From Argyresthia goedartella (taxonomy: Eukaryota; Arthropoda; Insecta; Lepidoptera; Argyresthiidae), in NCBI GenBank assembly GCA_949825045.1, contig OX463808.1:32673674-32737673 (forward strand): a stretch of 64,000 nt of DNA, read 5' to 3'. The position numbers were made by a program, and so were the translations under genes. A model generated the notes under the pieces. The model ran no database searches, was not told where the DNA came from, and was given only the letters and a program-made list of their open reading frames with translations. Each line of letters starts with the position of its first letter. The stretch's first letter is position 1. This document shows positions 1 through 12,800 of the stretch, in pieces.

Positions 1-600
1 TTGTTAAATAAAACTAGACAGTAATAGAGCATATTTCAACTTAATCTAAAGGTATTTCTTACAAGAATTAGGAAAATAAAGGAACTACGGTTATGTGAAT
101 TCTACATAAGTTTAAAGAATAACATAATATTTACCTACAGGCGAGTCTTGTGTCTGGCCGCACACTACATAAAATAAACTAAAAACTGGAAAACAGAAAA
201 ACACTACCAAAATGGGGCTTCGCGGTTAGTAAACTAACCTAACCTATAACCGGAAAAGATCCGCAGGAGAGTCGTCTGATGCTGCAGCCGCCAATGATTT
301 TCAAGAATCGATGAGTCAATTTACATCGCACGTCGTTTAAGTTGTAATCACTGTTTGTTTATAATTGCGACCGTACCTACACAAGGATGATTGTGCTGAA
401 TCAGCGTCAGCATTAAATCTGTAACCTTGGCTGTAGGCATTCAATGATCTCGTACGTCATATTACGTGCGTGCTCTTCACTCTTGAGTGAATATTAAGTT
501 GTCGATTGATGAAATTTGTGTGCCTAAAAACCTTGGGATTTGGCAACATAGGGCACATCTTGTACACCAATCGTTTATGTATATGTATTATATATATGTA
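1..600. other. non-coding, nothing recognised
   Basis: AT-rich sequence without a convincing exon, repeat or RNA. If the SETD2 gene starts left of the window, as its missing SET domain implies, this is intronic. A short CTAACCTAACC-type run near 230-248 is far too short to be telomeric. Confidence 0.5.
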
Positions 601-618
601 TCTCTCTCTCTCTCTTCA
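601..618. repeat. (TC)n microsatellite
   Basis: Short pure TC dinucleotide run just after a TATATG-rich stretch. It is an ordinary microsatellite. Confidence 0.8.
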
Positions 619-639
619 GTGATTTGATTATGCTTCGTG

Positions 640-1180
640 CGATGTTCTTCCTGGGTGATTAGGTATATCGATGATGTTTCAATACTCTTCTGGGGGCTGG
701 AACGGCTTCCTATGTCTTGAACTTGAAAAGCTGCTTGCTGTAAATGAATTTGCCGACGCGTTCGTTTCTGCTGGTGCGAGCTCCATTTTGATAAATCAGC
801 AGTCGGCTGACTATCGGGTCATTGTTCTTGCGGTGTTTTGAGTTCAATGCGGGAAATCTTCAGTTGAAATTATTTGGCTTCTGGTCCGTCATGGCTTGCT
901 TGATGTCGTCTTGGTTTGGGTGAGGTCTTGATTATGGGTTTCTGCAGCGTGGTTTGAAATAGGTATGCAGAAGTCGGGGCTCGGCGATCTTGGACGAAGT
1001 GCTTCTTGCTTGCACTTCTACGGTGGCAGCACACGGAGTTTTCTTCGCGGCTGGGTCCATGCTGCTATTACCGAAGGTTGCTGATGTTCAAACGTCGGGT
1101 CACCACTTTGCCAGAGGCAATTATAAGGAGAGCGACATCTTCGGGAGTAAAGTAAAAGGCTTGAGATGCGCGCAAATACT
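640..1180 (-). mobile_element. possible LTR-retrotransposon leader/gag remnant
   Basis: Read on the minus strand, this block has a TGGTGACCCGACG-type sequence near 1090-1105. Such a sequence typically lies just downstream of the primer-binding site of insect gypsy-like elements. An ATG and a short open stretch of about 40 codons starting MDPAAKK follow, down to about 935, where stops begin. No LTR pair is visible and the rest does not translate. The assignment rests on the leader motif alone and is tentative. Confidence 0.3.
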
Positions 1181-1459
1181 AGACTATACTAGACTATTTA
1201 TTATAGGGAATCCTAGCTTATATACTAGGTTGGTGCATGATATTAATGACGTGCATAAGACATAGTGCGTGATGAATATAAATATACCTTATCTGTGACG
1301 GTCTTCGACTTATCTTAACATTACGTGAAAATATGACTAACATACTCGACCGGCACAGATACAAACCCAAAACCATGATAAGATTGCGAACCAATTGCGC
1401 CACCACAACCATATGATAAAACGCGAAATCTACGATCACATTTGAATATTGTTATGGTT

Positions 1460-1690
1460 TGTTATATCGAGGGTGGTGACAAAACACGTCTCTTGTATGG
1501 GGACTCCCTTTAGTTTATAAAATCTCGTTTAGTTCATTTTATGCTGTAGCCGCAACAGAAATACACATTCTGTGAAAATTTCAACTCTCTGCCTATTAAG
1601 GTTCATGAGATACAGCCCGCTGACGGACGGACGGACAGAGAAATAGGGTCCTCTTCGGGCTCTTCGGGTACTGAACCCTAAAAAGCAGTT
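1460..1690. repeat. dispersed non-coding repeat with (GACG)n block
   Basis: A GACGGACGGACGG block (about 1623-1636) is followed by a GGGTACTGAACCCTAAAA-like end. From general knowledge, such blocks are common in dispersed lepidopteran repeats. A related short end (AGGGTTCCGTACCCTAA) occurs near 4476-4496. The element class cannot be decided from one copy. Confidence 0.35.
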
Positions 1691-2284
1691 TTAAGGTGAA
1701 ATTCCGCAGCCAACCGCAACATGGGTGCAGTGTCAAAAATCTTAGAGAATCGATTAGAAAGTTTTAGCAATTACGGAGTTACAGATTTTCCTGGCATTAA
1801 ACAAAAGCAAAATAGTATGTACAGATGTAGTGAATAATCCTTTCCTATCGGCAAAACTCGGAACAACGATAACACCCGAATGGTGCCGATGTGTCTATGA
1901 ATTACTGTATTATTAAATTACGTGTAGGTATCAAATAAATCGCATACTTTTATTTATCAATGTCAAATGTATCAAAGTAGTAAGACAAAAACGAACATTT
2001 CCGAGAAAATACGAAAGGAAAGGATTATTCACTACATCTGTACAGGGATAGAACACTATTTCTTAACAGTAAAAAACTAAATTTTAAACGGTTACATAAT
2101 GTTAAAGTACCATAATTTTAATCATCTGCGGAATGTAGAGGTAGGAATAAATATACTTTTTTATGTTTCGTTTTGTGTTAAGCTCATTTAGTTGGTAGTT
2201 GTTAAGGAACTGGATTTGTTTTTAACACAAAATAAACCATTTTTTTGTTTTGTTTTTGTTTCAAATTGTTTCGTCTGCGAATCG

Positions 2285-2563
2285 GGGTAGAGCGAGAGAC
2301 AAGATACACCTTATATGTTGTTTCGGGTGACATTTCACCTTCGGCGACTCACGCACACATACAAACAATGATCGCGCACTCCGCGCTCCGGAGACTGCAC
2401 GAACGAACGTCATTTTTGACATATTTTCATACGATTTTGCTGACATTCCTTAACGTCACTTGAGCTGAAAAAACAACTAAGCATCGACATTCACTATAGC
2501 CGTGTAATATCAAATTGGACTGAACTTGAACGGGAAAGATGTATCTTGTCTCTCGCTCTGCCC
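2285..2563. repeat. inverted-repeat (MITE-like) element
   Basis: An arm of about 28 nt at 2285-2312, containing AGCGAGAGACAAGATACA, reappears inverted at 2536-2563. The two enclose about 220 bp of non-coding sequence. Terminal inverted repeats around a short non-coding core fit a MITE. No target duplication was confirmed. Confidence 0.5.
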
Positions 2564-2610
2564 GGAGTTGTAGTCGGGGTAGGCATGTTAGCTAGGCAGG
2601 TCAGGCTGCG

Positions 2611-3390
2611 ATGTAACATCAGGTAATATGCGTATCTGGTCATCTACGATACAATATCAGGTAATATGCGTATCTGGTCATCTACCTTACAATATCAGGT
2701 AATATGCGTATCTGGTCATCTACGATACAATATCAGGTAATATGCGTATCTGGTCATCTACGATACAATATCAGGTAATAAGCGTATCTGGTCATCTACG
2801 ATACAATATCAGGTAATATGCGTATCTGGTCATCTATGATACAATATCAGGTAATATGCGTATCTGGTCATCTACGATACAATATCAGGTAATATGCGTA
2901 TCTGGTCATCTACGATACAATATCACGTAATATGCGTATCTGGTCATCTACGTTACAATATCAGGTAACATGCGTATCTGGTCATCTACGATACAATATC
3001 AGGTAACATGCGTATCTGGTCATCTACGATACAATATCAGGTAATAGGCGTATCTGGTCATCTACAATACAATATCAGGTAATATGCGTATCTGGTCATC
3101 TCCGAATCAATATCAGGTGATATGCGTATCTGGTCATCTACGATACAATATCAGGTAATGTGCGTATCTGGTCATCTACGATACAATATCAGGTAATATG
3201 CGTATCTGGTCATCTACGATACAATATCAGGTAATATGCTTATCTGGTCATCTACGATACAATATCAGGAATATGCGTATCTGGTCATCTACGATACAAT
3301 ATCACGTAATATGCGTATCTGGTCATCTACGATACAATATCAGGTAATATGCGTATCTGGTCATCTACGATACAATATCAGGTAATATGC
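2611..3390 (+). repeat. 38-bp minisatellite, about 20 copies
   Basis: A tandem array with a 38-bp period, each unit containing GGTAATATGCGTATCTGGTC followed by ATCTACGATACAATATCA. Copies differ by single substitutions and at least one 1-bp deletion (near 3268). The array sits in the intron immediately upstream of the first SETD2 exon in the window. There are no spacers of unique sequence, so it is not a CRISPR-like array. Copy-number variation between individuals is likely. Confidence 0.95.
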
Positions 3391-3651
3391 GACACGGGGT
3401 CGCACGCTTTATTTCGAAATTCCATCGGGGAAACATCATTGCTTGTTGTTCCTGGTTTTGATGGTAGTCTGTCATTTGTTAACTAAGGAATGGGTGCATA
3501 TGTGCGCTTGCAACACTTTTAATCAGTCACGCGCTTCCGCGCTGTAGTCGCTCGGTTCTCATTAAATATGGAAATCAGCCACTTCTGAGCCGCGCTGCAT
3601 AGTGTGAAAGAGCACTTAGACTAGAATCTGTATACGTTGGTGTGTCAACAG

Positions 3652-3817
3652 ACTGAGCGAGCGCGTGCTGGCCGCGGTGCCGCCGATGTCGAAGGAGGAG
3701 CGGCGCCGCGCCTTCGCCGAGGCGGCGGCCGCGGCCGAGGAGGCACGTCGCCGCCCGTCGCCCTCCGGCGCGCCGCGTGCCTGCTGGCCGCAGTACGCGT
3801 CCTACGCGCAGCCGCAG
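3652..3817 (+). CDS. SETD2: SETD2 exon A (charged, Ala-rich segment)
   Basis: The acceptor TGTCAACAG ends at 3651 and the donor CAG|GTACCC follows 3817. The exon encodes LSERVLAAVPPMSKEERRR and an Ala/Glu/Arg-rich stretch ending YASYAQPQ. It begins with the last base of a codon and ends in phase 0. GC content is sharply above the flanking intron. This is the least conserved type of SETD2 region, so identity rests on in-frame linkage to the following exons. Confidence 0.75.
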
Positions 3818-6800
3818 GTACCCGTCATCAGACCCCGATATCGCGGAAGCATCTACAATCGGTTTTTAGTTATTGAACATTTTATTTTATTGACTTTACT
3901 GATTTCGATATTAACGAGCACTTTAGGTGCTGTGGGCAATGTAGCCTCTTCTGATCGTTATAGATACATTTACTATTTTTTAAGCATTTAATAGTAGTTT
4001 ATGTGACTGCCACATAATGGAGGGCATTAATACTCGAGGTGGGTTAATAATATCACTCGAGAGTTTTAATGCCTAATTATGTACAGTAACATACACTAGT
4101 TTATCTACACACATATCATAAGCTCTCTTTGATGTGTTCAGGAACCGCATGTTTGACCGGCATTGTGGCTCTGTAGTTGTTTAGCTTGTTCTGTAGCACC
4201 AACTTCGGGCGTCGGCGTTCGAAATTTGAATGTCAGTACCAACTTCACAGACAAACTAGAGGCGGCATGCAGGCGGGCGTCGGCGTTCGAAATTTGAATG
4301 TCATAATATGTAGAAAAATTACACATTACGGTCATAATGTGTAATTTTTCAGATAAGAAATGAGTTTTTACTAAGTAGTTTAACATTATGCTGATCGTAA
4401 CGTGCGGTTTTTGTACGGAGTAAAGAGGGTTTATGATACGTGTGTAGATAAAAGATATTAAGACATTAAAATAAAATTAGGGTTCCGTACCCTAACATAA
4501 TCTGTCGACCATCAGCAATAACGGGGTCTGCTCATCATCATAAGGCCTCTAGCATTTATATCGAATGATTGAAGCAGAGCCGATAGACATCTACACCCAT
4601 CCCTGAACAGTCCTATCCTGGAGTGGCGGGCGCGGCCGCACGCGCGACTGAGTTGCCTCTAGTGATGGACCTTGTCGAGGGTTGTCTTGTCTGTCAATAG
4701 AACTGACAATTATAACATGTGTGTATCATTTGTCGCACGACAACTTTCGCCTATGAAAACTAGCTAACCAACCGTTCATACATACAATAAAGGAAAAAAC
4801 ATGTACAAAGGCGAGGCTTATCTAACAAGCGATTTCTTCCAGCAAACCTAGAATGGAGAGGAAAAAAAGAAACGAGAGGTAGACCTATGCGCACAATGTT
4901 CGGTTTACAGTCAAAAAGTTGAATAGATTGCCTGTAATGATGAGAACGCAGTGTCCCACTTTCACGAGAAGTTTCCACGTTCCCAGTTTAACCTGCCTCA
5001 AATAGTTAAAATAATGATTTATATGCGAAATATACGTCGACTGCAACTGTGACAATAGATGAACATGTTGATTCATTCGGAATTCAAGAGACTTATGAAT
5101 GTTGAGGAAGCGAGAGATGTATGCCAGGATCGTAGCAGGTGCAGGTCTTTGGTCTCTGCCTACCCCTCTTCCGGGAAATAGGCGTGAGCATATGTATGTA
5201 TGTATGTAGATTCATTCAAAGACTTACTTTATACTTTACAGATGTTTCCCCCAGGCATGATGGGTGGACCGCCAAACATGCTCGGTGGACCGCCAAACAT
5301 GCTCAGTGGACCGCCCAACATGCTGGGCGGGCCACCCAACATGCTGGGCGGGCCTCCTAACATGTTGGGCGGGCCGCCTAACATGCTGGGCGGGCCGCCG
5401 AACATGATGGGCGGGCCGCCTAACATGATGGGCGGGCCGCCTAACATGATGGGTGGGCCTGCCGGCATGATGGGCGGGCCGCCCATGGCCCCAGGCGAGT
5501 GGATGCCGGGCGAGTTCCCGCAGCAACACCCCGCGTACCAGCCCTACCCGTACTGTGTGCCGCAAGCTAAGTGAGTTTATAATTAAGTGGAAATGAATGG
5601 CTTGCAATTCAACTGTCCGTAGTCATGTGCTAGCTAGCATACAACATACACTACTTGTGGGCGAATGATGATGATGATGAGGCTCTTACAAGGTTCAGCA
5701 AGCTTGCGAGAAATTATACAATTATAGATACGAAGTATAATTAAGAATCAATCGAAGATACCTTGGGATGTTTCATATCTAATTATGCGAGTATCTTGAC
5801 CGAAGATGATTACTATTACATACAGCAGTACTCAAGATGTTGCTGTCCTATCACCCCTTTAAAGTCAAAAAAGAAATTAAGATTTTACATTTACGACTTG
5901 ACGGCCACGGTTTTCGATAAAATATGGTCCTTGTATTAGATTCCCACCCACACACGCACATAAGGGAGGTTGATGTCGGTAGCAATGCAACATATTTGTT
6001 TCGTGGTCTGCAGCTTCATGGGCATGGGTGGCATGTCGGGCTTCGGCATGGGCGGGTTCATGTTCCCCCCCGCCGCTGCTGCTGCCGCTGCTGCCGCCGC
6101 CGCCTACCCCGCGCCGCCGCACGCCGCGCCTGCGCCCGCGCCGCCGCCGCCGCCGCAGCAGCATGTGAGTGCAGCCGCATAGTCTAATCAAATCAAGCAT
6201 TCCTTCCATTGTCTCCCAAGCGAGAGGTCCCGGGTTCAAACCCCGGCTGGTAATGGAGAATATAAATAAAACAAATAAATATATAAAATAAAATAAATGT
6301 TTACATTTGTGTGTGCTGTAGGTGGTTCCCACGGCATAGGGTGGGTTTTCTGTATCCAAATGTTTATGTTTGAATGGATGAATGAATGTATGTTAATTTT
6401 CATAAAGATGTAGCAAGTTTATATCTTAATTATGTACTTATGCATATCATTTATTGTGGTCTCGTTGATCCATACACTAGAAATATCTGAATCGTAAGGG
6501 AACAGTGAATTCTGAGTGGAATGTAAATTAATAACCTATATATATTCTTAGTAACTATTATTATGATAAACCTATATGTAGCACATCTATATCTGAAATT
6601 TTAAACTTAAAACTTATTAACAATTATCTAAATTATATAAAATCACTTAACTCTTTCGCTTGTCTGCTAGCCGGAAAAGAAAAATAATGACACAACAATT
6701 AAGGCAAATTTTATGTTTTTTGCCCATAAATGCCCATAATAGAATCTACAGTACTCTAGGGGACGTCAGTCATAAAAGTTTCGTTTTAAGGTTTTCGCGA

Positions 6801-9800
6801 GTCTACAGGTTAAACCTAGTAACGTAAAGTACGTTGTCGTTGTCTAGTACCCAAGATACAGGGAATCCTAGTTTGGGGCTAGATCAATGTGTGTAAATAG
6901 TGTCCGAGGTATGATTATTATTATTATTATTATTAAAGTAAATAATAATATTAAGGTGAAACAACGGAAAGATATTCTTGCACTTACTGTAGCAAGACAA
7001 ATAGAGGTATCCTGTGTTGATTTAGATAGCCATATTATTGTTTGTGTCTAGAGACCTCCGAGGGGTGAAAAAGGCTATGGCAATTGTGAAATATTTGAGA
7101 AAATTATGGTGGAATAACTAACAAAACTATATAATAACAGAAAAATAATAGTTTATTTGTGGCAATCGTAATGTAGATTTGCTTCTAGATACAACAATGA
7201 AACAACGACTAATAACTTTATTCAAATCATTTAATTTATGTCATGTATTTCTAGAGCTGACTATAATTATACTTACCAGCAAAACTTACTTAGATAACGT
7301 TTTTTGTGACAGTGCATTCACAAGTAAAAATGAACTGGTTACCGTCCGATCACAGCGGTCAAACAGTTTAATTCCCAATTGCTAGTAAAGATAAGACTGA
7401 TCCATAATTTTATAGGCCTATTACATCCCATAGACTAGAGACGTATACGAAAAACTTAGATATAAATTTGCCAGTACCGGATTTTAATGAACATAACCTA
7501 AACAAAATCTATTCAGACTTCTTCAACATTATTCAAACAGAATTCAATAAAGTTTTAAATTAAAGAAAGTCAGTGACAACAATGGTAAATCTAAGTTTAA
7601 TGACTGGGCAACACCTGGCAATAACCTTTATGAACAAAAAACCTATAACTTTGATAGAAAGTTTCATGACTGTGTTAAACAATATTCCAAAACTTTCAAG
7701 TTGGTTTGTAAAACTGCAAAATCTATACACATTAATAGAAAAATACAAAATTTAAATAAAATTATTAAACGGTTTGGCAAACAATAAACAGTGAAACTGC
7801 CAAAGTTATACCAAGGGACAATGATTTCTGCTTAAAGATAGGTGATTATTTTGTTAAATCTAACGCTGAGGTAGCTCGAGCCTTTGAAACATTCTTTACC
7901 AATGTACTCTTACTCATAACAGAGCGTCCAAATTCATCTCCATTGAAGCAGAGGCTTTGTTAAAAAACAGCATTAGCATCAGTAATGTAGATTTTTTATT
8001 TCATCACGTATTCCCCAGGACATTGTCAATACGTTTAGATTACTTAACATAAAAAATACTGACGACATGTGGGGTATATCAGTCAAAGTCATTGGTTCAG
8101 TAATTCTAGTTATAGCCCCACACGTAGCTTATATATTCAATTAATGTGTTGACGATGCTTGAGCTTTCCCAGAACTCATGAAACACAGTAATCTGATACC
8201 TCTGTTCATGTCGGGGGACAGGGTTGATCCTTCAAATTTCAGACCAATATCTGTTCTTCCAGCACTAAGTACAATATTTGAAAAGATTATACTCAATCAA
8301 ATGTTCTCACACTTCAACAGTACAAAACAACTCAATGCCAAACAATAAGGTTTCACTTGGGGTAAATCGACTATGGATGCAGGTATGGAGGAAGCCTCAC
8401 AGGATGCTATCGGAATTTTTTGCAATCTGATTAATTGAAGGCATTTGATTGTGTTAATCATGATACGCTAGTAATAAAATTAAATCTACTAAGGTCATAC
8501 CTAAGTAATATAATTCAAAAGGCAGAAGTCGACGGCGTTAAATCTCGTGGACCGGGAGTAAAAAATGGTGTTCCACAAGGTTCCATACTAGGCCCTTATT
8601 TATTCCTGGTATATATAAACCATCTGCCTTTCTGGCTCAACACAGACCTTGCTGTTAATAATTTTGTTATGATTGATTCCTATTTATTAATTATAATAAA
8701 TAATTTGTATTAGTTAAGCAAAACCAATATTTAAAAGAGATCCAAAAATCAATCTGTGGGAGTTTCTACACCCTTCTGCTAAGTATGTGTAAATATCTAC
8801 AGTAATAAATATATTTGATTGATTGATTGGTGGAGAGGTTCACTGACATAGTGTTGTTTGCTGATGATACTTCACAGCAGACCAGCAGTAGACACGAACA
8901 TGCTGAAGGAAAAGAATAAGCTCCGCATGTTAATAGAGAAGGGCCGCAAATGTAGTCAGCAATTGAGCAGTGGACACGAGCATGCTGAAGAAGAAGGAGA
9001 TCCAGATTTTAATAGTTAAAACTATTTTACCTCTCCATATCATTGTTATTTCTAAGCGGTGTCCTGTTTCTCCCTTGGCAGGAGAGCGAGGCGATTCTCC
9101 CCGCTCTATGGCGGAGTGCGGTGGACGCGCGCGGCCGCACCTACTACTACCACGTGAAGCTGCGGCAGCCGCAGTGGGTGCCGCCGGACCCGCCGCCCAC
9201 CAACAACGGTATACCACTGCATGGACATTCCTAATTGCCTGTTAATAACAAGTAGCTCTGTGAGCTGTAGATCTCGCGGTTGACATGGGAAATTTGTGTT
9301 TTTTTTCATTATTTTCCATCCCCTCAAACCCTTGACCCTTGGCTCAGCCAAAATTTGTTAAAGGGAATAATAAATCTACGCAATTGCACACGAACATGTA
9401 GTAAGGGCTAAGTGGTGGGCCTTGGTAGATGCTAAAGGGTGTGAGCGAATGAAGTCCAGCCTTCGTGTTAAGTTTCACTCTTACTATATATTTTTTCACT
9501 CTTACGCGTAGAGAGGGCTCAGCGTGCAGTATTGAAGGTCTGCACATTTAAACCTTTAATTTATCCTACAACGAAACTCTTCAATTTTTGCGACGTTCTA
9601 ACTGTTAGGCAAATATTCATACAAAGTATTATACTGAAACAGCACAGTAAACTCGTTCCCAGTAATACAGCAGTAACAACAAAACGAAAAAAAGACAAAG
9701 TATGCAAAACTGTAAAGGTGCGTACAAGCTTTATGCAAAGATTTTTCAAGTTCCTTGGACCTCATCTCTACAATGAAATCAGCAAACACAGTGAAATGTA

Positions 9801-12800
9801 CACAAAACCAGTATTTGAAATTAAGAAAACTATATACAAATGGCTAAGATCCCTAACGTATGAGGAAACTGAAAACATTTTAACAATTTTATTCTAATAC
9901 CAAATATGCTATTAATAATTACTAAAAATAAAAATTTAACAAAATCAATCCACTCTATTAACAAAAATAAAATATGTCAATAGGTATTTTAAAATAAATG
10001 AATAATAATAATTAAATATTAATAATTAAATATTAATAATTATCAACACTTCCATGCACTACTCACAACAATAAACCATTCAAACATTACACTTTTCATC
10101 TTCTCTATACACACACACATACACATACATTACACAAACTAAGTTATAATTAAAAATTTAATGTTACTTTAATTTCAACTTTATGTTTTAATGTTAATTT
10201 TAAATAATTCTGTTCTAATAATTTCAATATATGAATTTTTATTGTAATTTATCATCATGTCAAAAAATTTCCTACTTTTTAAAACTATTGGAAATTGTGT
10301 CATCTACCTACTGGTGGGAAGGATCTACTTATCCTATGCCACAGGGCTTGCCCTTTTTTAGGGAGTAGTGAATATCCCTTGTTCTTTACTGCGTAAAAAA
10401 CAAGTTTATGTGCATATTTACCTGAATAAAGTATTTCTATTTCTATTTTTCTATTAAGTTGACATGTAAGAATAAAAAACGGTTGCTGATCAATATAATA
10501 TAAGGAGAAAGTAAGATAACTTTCTTGGAATCTTGGTAATTAATTATTAATCAAAAAATTTCAACATATTAATGAATAATATGGATATTTGTCGAAAATT
10601 ATTCAATTAATAACCTACAAGGATAATTTCCATAATATAATTAAACACGTTACATAATAAATAAATGGATCATTTTGTTGTGGCGTGTTCTGGTTAAAAT
10701 TGTACCCTTAGCATAGTAATACGCTTCTCTTTGGTTTGCTCAAAAACATAATTTCAGATTACTCACAATCTTAAATATTTTAAACTTTCAGATTACTCAG
10801 AATCTTCAATATTTTAAACTTTCAGATTACTCAGAATCTTAAATATTTTAAACTTTCAGAATACTGAGAATCTTAAATATTTTAAACTTTCAGATTACTC
10901 AAAATCTTATATATTTGAAAACGTTTTAAGTCTTCCGTTGAAGGGCGATCACGCCGAAATACTTACACAGCTAGTTACACAAAAGATTGATACCATTGAT
11001 CCAATATACATTGTATATATTAATATCATACTTTCTTGATTTGGATTGTTATGCCTTCTAAGTATTATGTGTTTTGGTTTTATATATGTTGATTTTATAC
11101 ATTTCTGTATGTACCCTTATTTAGACTTTTATTTTATTAAGGTTCCAATTAAAAAAAACGATTGGAAAAGTAAATGCCTATGACAGTTTCCCAACGCTAG
11201 TGATATTACAATTTCCACGGCCTCTGACCCCCCGACTACGCGTGACGTCATCACCTCACAAAGAAAACAAGAAGTGTATTACTCTATTACTAAATAAAAA
11301 TGCACGTCGTGCGAAGATTTTGGTGTTTTCATACTTTATTGTGGATTTATTATAATGCTAATCTCTCTTCTTCTTTATGGTTCCCTCCATGCTGATGATC
11401 GTGACCGCATGCTCTCCTCAATTGCTGACGGTTCTACGTAGTATGAAACGCGTTATGTAGAGTATCCCTGTCGTCTCTCCAATCTGGTCGGACCATCTAG
11501 TTGGAGCACGTCCTCTGGAGCGTTTGCCTTCCACTTGACCCATTATGATGACCTTCGCCAGTTGGTGCCTAGGTGAACGCGTAATGTGACCGAAGAAGCT
11601 TAGGGTTCTTTCCCGGCAAATTGCCGAGAGCCGTTTTGTGATCTTCACTTCTCTCAGAATGGCCACGTTAGTTCTCATGGCGATCCGCGGAATTCTGAGT
11701 AGTCTTCTCCAGCACGACATTTCGTACGCGACAATTTTGCTGCGTCCCCAGCTCTTCAGGCACCAGGTTTCTGCGCCGTACATGAAGATCGAGAATGCAA
11801 AGGTCCGGACAAGTCGAAGTCGAACATTTTATTGTGAAATATTTGTTAAAGTTTTCCGATGCCTCCTCAAATACACTATTAATTAATTATTTATTTATTT
11901 AACATGTGGAAAACCAACAGCTTTACATAGATCAATAAAAGGTTCGTTGACACTAGTACCATGATTTGTACCATAATGGAACTAATGATAATTTTTATCA
12001 ACACTAGTTCCACTATGAATAGAACTTGAAATAATGGTACTAATGATAACTTCGTTATCACTAGTTCCACTTTAGGTGTTCGATACTTATACATTTTTAA
12101 CAAGTATTTACCTCTTACAAATGTATGTTGTCCTGGTACTTTTACTCCTAGATACATGCTAGAAAGTGTTGGTATTTGTAGAGATTTCACTTCCTACATA
12201 TGAAATTAGCGAATAGGTAAACTGAACAGTGATGCACCAACTCAAAGAAAACTTAAGATTTTAAGAATAAAAAACATATTCAATCAAGAAAAATTTATAA
12301 ACTATAATATAGTACTCTAAAAAATCAACGAAGTCTATCCAAAAAGTGGCCCACGGATATGAAATACAGATATGTACAGTCAGCATCAGATATATCTGAG
12401 CAGGTTAGCTACTCAAAAAGATCTACACATCTTAAAAATCAGAAATATCGATACAGCCAAAGTGACAAAATTATGTCGACACCCTCAGAGTTAACTTGGA
12501 TGTTGACATAATGTTGACACTTTGGCTGTATCGATATTTCTGATTTGTTAAGATGTGTAATCTTTTTGAGTAGCTAAACTGCTCACATATATCTGATGCT
12601 GACTGTAACACTAACAGTAAATTTTGAAGAATTCAATGTTTAGCCCACTGCGTAAGCTTGAGCCTTCGGTTGAAAATAAGTCAAAAGAGAACTGCTCGCA
12701 TAGGTCGTTGAAGTCTACTCGCTCGCACTAAATACAGGTTTTGCCTGTAGTTGAAAAAAGAGATGGGAATAGCGATAAGTGGATTAAATCTATGTAATCG

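Noticed and set aside
2611..3390. CRISPR-like array
   Set aside because: The repeat units are contiguous with no unique spacers, and the genome is eukaryotic; it is a minisatellite.
5229..5607. Antisense frames of 85 and 123 codons across SETD2 exon B
   Set aside because: By-products of the 21-bp coding repeat. The plus-strand frame has proper splice sites and phase.
9106..9351. Antisense frames over the WW exon
   Set aside because: They overlap a conserved exon with clear splice sites on the plus strand and encode nothing recognisable.
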